DNA of 64,000 bases from an uncultured Bacteroidales bacterium (GTDB lineage Bacteria; Bacteroidota; Bacteroidia; Bacteroidales; F082). A program made the translations under genes and the position numbers. The stretch's first letter is position 1. Each line of letters starts with the position of its first letter. Shown piece after piece: positions 58,645 through 64,000 of the stretch. Under the pieces are notes generated by a model that saw only the letters and a list, made by a program, of their open reading frames with translations, did no database searches and had not been told where the DNA came from. Location: positions 113,152-177,151 of the forward strand of contig ONKA01000001.1 in the NCBI GenBank assembly GCA_900318265.1. The letters run 5' to 3'.

Positions 58645-59730
58645 TCAAAAACCTATTAGATAACATAAATACCCGAACAATGCTGCAACAATAGCATTAA
58701 CTATCTTTGCTTTCAAGAAACTCCTTTTGCTCTCGGCAAGTAACGGCAATGAGGCATGGCCGTCCTGCGAGATGCTGCTGGCCAACAGCACCGAGAAAGG
58801 CACCGTGCCCGTGGCAAACAAGGTGACGAACAGCAAATGCGGTCCCGATTCGGGGATGATGCCCACCAAGACGGCCAACAGGATCATCCACGGGATGTTG
58901 TTGCTGATAAGGGTTTCAATGTCAAAGTAATGCAGTCCGACCTGGATGACAAACAAGGCACCGAAGGTCCAGAGGAAGATGCTCAAGAAATGCTTGCGGA
59001 TGATGTGCTCCCAAAGGTGCTCCTTGACGACATGCTCGGGCGCCGTGGCGATGAACCACACCACGAAGAGGCTCACGACGGCGAAGATGAGGTTCATCCA
59101 ATACTCGTCGAAGATGTTCAGCTGGGTGTGGACGGCTTCCTCATGTTCATGCTCCAGCATTCCGAAGGCGAGGGCTGCGATGAACAAGATGACGCCAAGC
59201 AGCAGGGCGATACGCTCCGCGCTGGCGTGGCGCATGTTGCGGAACGATGCTTTCTCGGGTTGGTGTGTCTTGTCATGGTGGTCTTCGTCGTGGATTTGGT
59301 AGCCGTCTTCGCAGCCTTCGTGTTGGACTTTGACGTTCTGCTTTGAAAACCTGTCCACCAGCCAACCCACAAGGATGGCGATGGCGAACAAGACCAACAT
59401 CAGCAATAGGGCCTCCTTGGGAATCATGGCGAGCATGACAAAGGCTTCGTCGCCCGACGAGGCAATCATCATGGCGATCAAGGCGCCGAAGCTCAACAGT
59501 TTGTGCGAATACATCGACACAGCGGCGAAACCACCCATGCAGCCCGGGATGATACCCAAACCCGCACCCAAAACCACTTGTCCGAAGCGGTTATGGCGCA
59601 GCCGCGTGAACCATTTCCCGTGCGAATGGATGTTGACATACTCGATCATCAGCATCATAATAATCACCAGGCCAGTGATTAAGACGCTGTTTCTCAGCAC
59701 ATCCAAAAACAAATGCAAAAACTCGTGCAT
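58645..59730 (-). CDS. ArsP_2-type putative manganese transporter
   Basis: This 361-residue inner-membrane protein has about ten TM segments in two halves. A His/Asp-rich cytoplasmic loop (CEDGYQIHDEDHHDKTHQ, about residues 138-155) separates them. Gly-rich GLGIIPGCMGGF in one half and GIIPESGPHLLF in the other are matching inverted-repeat signatures of the ArsP_2 family, annotated as putative manganese transporters. Substrate and direction are not shown by sequence. The ATG at 59730 follows the -7 box at 59749-59756; an earlier in-frame start would lie inside the box. Divergent from rimM. Confidence 0.83.
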   Translation of the reverse strand: MHEFLHLFLDVLRNSVLITGLVIIMMLMIEYVNIHSHGKWFTRLRHNRFGQVVLGAGLGIIPGCMGGFAAVSMYSHKLLSFGALIAMMIASSGDEAFVMLAMIPKEALLLMLVLFAIAILVGWLVDRFSKQNVKVQHEGCEDGYQIHDEDHHDKTHQPEKASFRNMRHASAERIALLLGVILFIAALAFGMLEHEHEEAVHTQLNIFDEYWMNLIFAVVSLFVVWFIATAPEHVVKEHLWEHIIRKHFLSIFLWTFGALFVIQVGLHYFDIETLISNNIPWMILLAVLVGIIPESGPHLLFVTLFATGTVPFSVLLASSISQDGHASLPLLAESKRSFLKAKIVNAIVAALFGYLCYLIGF

Positions 59731-59748
59731 GGGTCGAAAAATGAGCCG

Positions 59749-59772
59749 CAAAAATAAAAAGTTTTATCTTTG
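59749..59772. promoter_or_regulatory. Divergent promoter boxes
   Basis: On the minus strand TATTTTTG (59749-59756) serves the transporter gene at 59730. On the plus strand TATCTTTG (59765-59772) serves rimM at 59790. Confidence 0.65.
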
Positions 59773-59789
59773 CAGCAAAATCCAAAACA

Positions 59790-60314
59790 ATGAAAAAAGA
59801 AGATTGTTTTTACCTCGGCAAGATTGCCAAGACCCATGGCCTGAAAGGGGAGGTGACCATTAAACTGGATGCCGATGACCCTTCAGCATACCTCGAAATG
59901 AAGCATTTCTTCCTCGAAATCAATAAGGTGCTGACGCCTTTCTTTGTGGAGAAGATAACCCCTAACGGCGATAAGTTCTTTGTCCAAGTGCAGGACATCA
60001 AGACTGTCGAACAGGCACAGAATCTGGTGGGGAAATCCGTGTACTTACCTTTGGAAATGCTGCCCAAGTTGAGTGGCAAGCAGTTCTATTACCATGAGAT
60101 TGTGGGCTTCACAGTGGTCGACACGGAGAAGGGAGAGTTGGGTCCTGTCACCGAGGTGCTGGAATATCCCACACAGGCCATCCTTCAGGTGATGAAGGAC
60201 AAGAAGGAGGTCCTCATCCCGATTTTGGAACAAGTGATCCAAAATGTCGACCGCGACAAGAAAGTCCTCACTATCACTGCCCCCGAAGGCTTGATCGACA
60301 TGTACTTGCAATGA
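59790..60314 (+). CDS. rimM: Ribosome maturation factor RimM
   Basis: This 174-residue protein helps assemble the 30S head and binds S19. The N-terminal RimM domain opens with LGKIAKTHGLKGEVTIKL; the C-terminal PRC-barrel has FYYHEIVGFTVVDTEKGELG and ends EGLIDMYLQ. Length is normal. The stop overlaps the methyltransferase start by four bases (ATGA). Confidence 0.95.
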   Translation: MKKEDCFYLGKIAKTHGLKGEVTIKLDADDPSAYLEMKHFFLEINKVLTPFFVEKITPNGDKFFVQVQDIKTVEQAQNLVGKSVYLPLEMLPKLSGKQFYYHEIVGFTVVDTEKGELGPVTEVLEYPTQAILQVMKDKKEVLIPILEQVIQNVDRDKKVLTITAPEGLIDMYLQ

Positions 60315-61024
60315 CCGACGCGCGCCCCTTCCACTTCAAGCATTTCAGCCTCTACCATCATCGCTCGACGATGAAGGTGGGCACCGATGCCATTTTGCTG
60401 GGGCGCTGGACTGATGTCAAGCCGACAGATGTTGTGCTGGATATTGGCACAGGATGCGGCCTGCTGCCGCTGATGCTCTCGCAAAAGGGAGTGGCGCAGG
60501 TGGATGCCGTTGACATTGACAAGGCCTCCATCGAAGAGGCTACGGTCAATTTCGAAGCATCGCAGTGGCGCGAACATCTTAAGGCCTTTTGCGTTGACAT
60601 TGTTGATTACAAAACGGAAAAGAAATACGACCTCATAGTCTCCAATCCTCCTTATTTCAACCGTTTCTCGAAATGCGACTCGGAGCGCAAGAGCCGGGCG
60701 CGGCACAACGACGCTGGACTGACCTATGCCAAAATATGTCGTGAAGTGGTCCGCTTGATGCAGCCAGATGGACGTTTCGCCTTGGTGCTGCCCGCCGATG
60801 TGTCGATGGAGTTTCTGGATACCGCGAAGCGTAACGGCCTATATCTTCACAAAAGGATGACCATCATCCCGATAGCAGGCAAGGAACCCAACCGTGTCAA
60901 TCTGGAATTGGGCTTCGAAAAAAGCAATAATGTGTTTGAGGAAACCTTCGTCATCCGTGATGCGGACAAGCATTTCACGGCGCAATACAATGAATTTCTG
61001 AAGGATTATTATTTAGGGCTATAA
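60311..61024 (+). CDS. trmN6: tRNA1(Val) A37 N6-methyltransferase
   Basis: This 237-residue Rossmann-fold methyltransferase matches the YfiC/TrmN6 family. The start FKHFSLYHHRSTMKVGTDAILLG is characteristic, followed by the SAM-binding DIGTGCGLLPLML and the catalytic NPPYF. The methylated base is A37 of tRNA-Val in the known members. It is coupled to rimM upstream. Confidence 0.93.
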   Translation: MTDARPFHFKHFSLYHHRSTMKVGTDAILLGRWTDVKPTDVVLDIGTGCGLLPLMLSQKGVAQVDAVDIDKASIEEATVNFEASQWREHLKAFCVDIVDYKTEKKYDLIVSNPPYFNRFSKCDSERKSRARHNDAGLTYAKICREVVRLMQPDGRFALVLPADVSMEFLDTAKRNGLYLHKRMTIIPIAGKEPNRVNLELGFEKSNNVFEETFVIRDADKHFTAQYNEFLKDYYLGL

Positions 61025-61028
61025 CCCT

Positions 61029-61064
61029 CTCTAAACTCTACACTCTAAACTCTACACTAAACTA
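61029..61064 (+). repeat. Tandem repeat CTCTAAACTCTACA
   Basis: A 14-base unit occurs twice exactly (61029-61042, 61043-61056) with a partial third copy CTAAACTA. It fills the gap between two convergent genes. Confidence 0.85.
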
Positions 61065-61925
61065 TTGTCCCTTCTTCGATGCCTCCTTGTTCGCCTTAGC
61101 CCTGTGTTCGTTGAAGAGATAAACCACCCTCAACGTGATGCTGTTGTTGTACTGGCGTTGCAAGGGCTGTACTCTGGAATCATCGGTCTTTAGGATGGTT
61201 TCGTTGGTGTCTTTGTAGAACAGACGGCTGCGGATGGGTGCCAATGAGTATTGGTAGCGCAATTCAGCGTGTATGCCTTCCCAGATGCGTACCCTAACGT
61301 CGGCGCAGATGTTGAAGTCGTGGGCACGGTAGCTGTCGGAATTGGCGATGGTCTGAGGGACGAGTTCTTCGATGGCCACGTCTTGCGGATAGCCAGCGGC
61401 TATGAGGAGCTTCGACAACTGCTTGAGGTCGGTGGCTTGGGTGAGGTCGGGGAGTCCCTCTCTGTCCTCACGCCAATGAATCTGTCCATCGCCCAAGCGG
61501 ATGCCTGTGCTTTGTCCGTTGACATATTCCTGGAGACCTACGATGCGTCCGTAGGAGACGCCTACGCCAAGGCTATAGCGGTCCTTGTCGGTCAGGTAGA
61601 TCATCACCGGTATTTCTGCATAGTTGAGATTCAGCTTGTAGGTTCCAGTGTAGAGACCGAGATGCTGGTTGATGGAGTCGCCCTTGTAGGCTCCTTTTTG
61701 GTTGAAGAGCACTTCGAGGCCAACGTCCATCCAACTGGTGATGGGGATTAAGGCACCGGCACCGACATGGACGCCTGGCTTACGGTAATGGTAGCATTCG
61801 TCGCCGTCAACTTGGCAGATGTTGCCGCCCAAGATCAACTCGCCTTTGACGATTTGGGCATGGAGCAGGGCGGGAGCGGCCAACAAAAAGGCTAATAACA
61901 AGGTAACTATTCTGAATCTCTTCAT
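61062..61925 (-). CDS. Outer-membrane beta-barrel protein, PorT-like
   Basis: This 287-residue protein has a signal peptide (MKRFRIVTLLLAFLLAAPALLHAQ) and alternating beta strands such as GVGASYGRIVGLQEY- and ELRYQYSLAPI-like segments, with a short lysine-rich C-terminus. The pattern fits the small outer-membrane beta-barrel (PorT-like/OMP_b-brl_2) group of Bacteroidota. Function unknown. The ATG at 61925 opens the signal peptide; upstream in-frame Met codons near 61994 precede the promoter. Promoter box at 61983-61990 (minus). Confidence 0.82.
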   Translation of the reverse strand: MKRFRIVTLLLAFLLAAPALLHAQIVKGELILGGNICQVDGDECYHYRKPGVHVGAGALIPITSWMDVGLEVLFNQKGAYKGDSINQHLGLYTGTYKLNLNYAEIPVMIYLTDKDRYSLGVGVSYGRIVGLQEYVNGQSTGIRLGDGQIHWREDREGLPDLTQATDLKQLSKLLIAAGYPQDVAIEELVPQTIANSDSYRAHDFNICADVRVRIWEGIHAELRYQYSLAPIRSRLFYKDTNETILKTDDSRVQPLQRQYNNSITLRVVYLFNEHRAKANKEASKKGQ

Positions 61926-61982
61926 TTGTTTCTCGATTTCTAGGATTAACTGATTTATGGTGTTTTTATTGCAACAGCGCTG

Positions 61983-61990
61983 CAAAAATA
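61983..61990 (-). promoter_or_regulatory. Promoter -7 box TATTTTTG for the barrel gene
   Basis: TATTTTTG on the minus strand, with TTTG at 62008-62011 (17-base spacer), precedes ATG 61925 by about 57 bases. Confidence 0.55.
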
Positions 61991-62001
61991 ACAAATCGTT
62001 T

Positions 62002-64000
62002 TCAATTCAAATGCTGTCCCGACACATTGTATCGTTTTCCGTCCTTGATGATGACGATCTTCCCGTCTTCAATCACTTTCTGAACAGAAGGCTCAGAGTC
62101 TTCTTGGTTGCCGTTTTCATCAATGCCGAAGTCTGTCTTTATGATGGTGTCGGACCAAATGATTTCTGATTCGGCGCCGTTGAAGTAAACCTCGCTGATG
62201 CCGAAACGGTAGTTGCCAGCACTAGCCTCATTCCAAGTTGAGTCAATGTATGAGGATTCAGTCACTTCGTCTGCCAGTAACACGGTGTTTCCTTCACTGT
62301 CTGTGCGGTATAATCGGTAGTGCTTAATAGATGCTAAATGGCATTTGATTTCAAAAATGTCAATGTTGGAGGTGCCGAGGTAAGTGTTTTCAGAGACAAT
62401 AAACACCGCATCCTTGCCATCGTATTTTCCTATGCAGAAATCTATCTCTCGTCCAGTATTATTTATATAAGCTATTGAATGATCGTTGAGACTGCTGTTT
62501 AATAAGTCGTAATCGTATATGCCATTACTAAACAACAACAAGTGCGAATTTCCGTCTTCAGCGGTGTACTTTCCACATCCCTCGATAAAGTATGAAAGTG
62601 CTGATGGTATTGTGAAGTTGTAAATCGTTTGCCCTTGACGATTGACAAGTAATATCTTTGTTGTTTGAACATATTGTAAAAGCCAAAAACCGTCATTGTC
62701 GATATCGTATGCGCATTTGCCAAATTGAAAGTTCATGTAAGTGCTGTCGACAAGCGTTTTATTGGTGAAATCATAACAATACAAACGGCATATGTCATAA
62801 GATGTGGTGTTTTTGCTACAATAAAAATAGCTTCCGTCGCAGGTCAAACCATCGGGTCTTGCCCCGTCTATTGTAAAGAACTCAACCAATTCGCCGTCCA
62901 TGGTGTATTTGCCAAATGTATAAGGATGATCACTCCAGTAACTGTATGCGGTATAGATATATTCGCCGTCAGTGGTCACCATGCTCTCCCCGTTGATTTC
63001 AAATTGTTTCAACAAGGGCCATTCTTTGTTGTCGTCAAAGATCCATGACAGGTTGACGTAAGGACTGTTCACGTCATTCGTGTCGGGCGCGTGATAAGCC
63101 TGGATTTCCTTCAAGGGCATATAGGAAAAGAAAGCTTCAATGTCGTCTACATCTTTGCTGACCAAAAATGAGTATGACGGGTCATAGGATACTATTGTTC
63201 CGCCTTTTTTCCAATAGCTGAATGTGCCGTTTTCGTTGGGAACCGCAGTGAGTGTGCATTGCTCGCCAATGTGGTACTCTCCTGTTCCTTCAATGGTGCC
63301 AGCCGTGGGTGGATAAACCGTGGCTTGCACAATCCACGGTTCATATTCCGGCTTGATGTCGAGGATGGCAAAGTTGCTTTCGTTAAAGCTGTATCCAATA
63401 GGATTCAGATGCCCCAAGGCGAAATAACCATTGGCGCGGCCCCATCCCCAATTGAAGTGCAGCAAGTCGTTGCCGTCGTAACCATCACACACGAAGGCAT
63501 GGCTGCCTTGGCTGCCTTTACCTCCATAGAATACGGGTCGTTGCAAGTCAAGACAGGCTTTCAGCATCGAAATCCATTCTTCGTCACTGAAATCACTTCG
63601 CTTTTCTAAATGGAGCCGTCTTGAATAATTGAAGTAGCGTATCAATGCATCGGGCACATCTCCTGAATCGGCACCAGAACCATTGGTGGTATATTGCATG
63701 TCAACAGCAACGCCGCAATGGAACAGCAAGGTTGCCACTACCTCAACTTCAATGTCGCTGGAGTCGTCGGTCAGCGAATCGGGCATGTGATCCCAGTCGT
63801 AGACGGTGTTACCGAAGTCAGCAGAAAGTGTGAGGCCTGCATTGTTGTAAGAGTGCGAACCCCAGCCAGTTTCTGGATAGCGCCAATAGTGCATGATCTG
63901 ACCCATGGCCACGGCTACACAACCCACTTCGGCATGGCCACACGGGACTTTTGAAAAGGTGGGGCAGAGTTCGTTGTAATGGCATCCTTGCTCCCACATT
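62002..64000 (-). CDS. C10-family (streptopain-like) cysteine protease, C-terminal part
   Basis: The gene runs off the window edge; 665 residues are seen. The start matches the mature protease: WEQGCHYNELCP, then the catalytic Cys in VGCVAVAMGQIMHYW, and the catalytic His in QGSHAFVCDGYD with NWGWGRANGYF. A large C-terminal part of beta type follows (about residues 220-640), with NVSGQHLN at the end after EDGKIVIIKDGKRY, a tail type seen in secreted Bacteroidales proteins. Such proteases act outside the cell; related enzymes in gut species process host or own proteins. The propeptide and signal should lie beyond 64000. Confidence 0.9.
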   Translation of the reverse strand, partial: MWEQGCHYNELCPTFSKVPCGHAEVGCVAVAMGQIMHYWRYPETGWGSHSYNNAGLTLSADFGNTVYDWDHMPDSLTDDSSDIEVEVVATLLFHCGVAVDMQYTTNGSGADSGDVPDALIRYFNYSRRLHLEKRSDFSDEEWISMLKACLDLQRPVFYGGKGSQGSHAFVCDGYDGNDLLHFNWGWGRANGYFALGHLNPIGYSFNESNFAILDIKPEYEPWIVQATVYPPTAGTIEGTGEYHIGEQCTLTAVPNENGTFSYWKKGGTIVSYDPSYSFLVSKDVDDIEAFFSYMPLKEIQAYHAPDTNDVNSPYVNLSWIFDDNKEWPLLKQFEINGESMVTTDGEYIYTAYSYWSDHPYTFGKYTMDGELVEFFTIDGARPDGLTCDGSYFYCSKNTTSYDICRLYCYDFTNKTLVDSTYMNFQFGKCAYDIDNDGFWLLQYVQTTKILLVNRQGQTIYNFTIPSALSYFIEGCGKYTAEDGNSHLLLFSNGIYDYDLLNSSLNDHSIAYINNTGREIDFCIGKYDGKDAVFIVSENTYLGTSNIDIFEIKCHLASIKHYRLYRTDSEGNTVLLADEVTESSYIDSTWNEASAGNYRFGISEVYFNGAESEIIWSDTIIKTDFGIDENGNQEDSEPSVQKVIEDGKIVIIKDGKRYNVSGQHLN

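Noticed and set aside
58645-59730. Mn-riboswitch (yybP-ykoY) before the transporter
   Set aside because: The promoter box lies only about 20 bases before the start codon, leaving no room for an aptamer.

Overview
The window reads as a chromosomal segment of a Bacteroidales bacterium (phylum Bacteroidota), probably gut- or rumen-type; I cannot name the genus. The evidence is of five kinds. Most transcription units are preceded by the Bacteroidota -7 box TAnnTTTG, often with TTG/TTTG about 19-21 bases upstream. Leaders are short and lack Shine-Dalgarno sequences. Lipoprotein signals of the type ASC/GC and two TonB-dependent receptors are present. A LytS/LytTR pair and a C10 (streptopain-type) protease are encoded. 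Housekeeping genes have the lengths usual for that phylum. Two tRNA genes (Ser-GCT, Pro-TGG) are present. No rRNA, CRISPR array, integrase or transposase gene was seen.

Layout. 0-6.6 kb is accessory: a small membrane protein, an ADP-ribosylglycohydrolase behind an (AT)11 tract, a three-gene operon of unrecognised envelope proteins, and an AAA/DUF4143 ATPase behind tandem palindromes, with a frameshifted scrap of a second such gene. 6.7-14.7 kb carries a hybrid histidine kinase, a UshA-type nucleotidase, a lipoprotein aldose epimerase, a VOC protein, an Uup-like ABC-F ATPase and a small lipoprotein. 14.7-22.6 kb is a TolC-MFP-RND efflux operon ending in a PII-like gene, divergent from a LytS-LytTR pair; between them lies a direct repeat with LytTR-site geometry. 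22.6-29 kb holds a DUF1508 protein, the tRNAs, a DUF349 repeat protein and an Oar-like TonB receptor. 29.3-34.6 kb has a lipoprotein and then an operon of a small membrane protein, mutL, two rhomboid proteases and a membrane-anchored EEP-family enzyme. 34.7-42.6 kb is core metabolism and envelope biogenesis: phosphoglucosamine mutase, threonine aldolase, a membrane protein, a CyuA-type cysteine desulfidase, a long-form GAPDH and YidC.

42.8-49 kb has glycine decarboxylase split into two overlapping reading frames, two envelope proteins and BipA/TypA. 49-53.5 kb has a FecCD/BtuCD-type importer whose genes are separated by a MITE-like inverted repeat, then a Fic protein and a divergent AT-rich Mrr-type nuclease. 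53.6-64 kb has a PreA-like iron-sulfur flavoenzyme, a TonB receptor under a TPP riboswitch (thiamin uptake), a four-helix-bundle/zinc-ribbon protein, a Mn/ArsP_2-type transporter, rimM, a tRNA m6A methyltransferase, an outer-membrane barrel and the 3' part of a C10 protease.

The most notable points are five: the ATGA-coupled split of gcvP by an apparent small deletion; the LytTR-like operator linking a two-component system to an efflux operon; the TPP riboswitch on an outer-membrane receptor; tandem-palindrome operators before the Fic and DUF4143 genes; and several families of dispersed intergenic palindromes.
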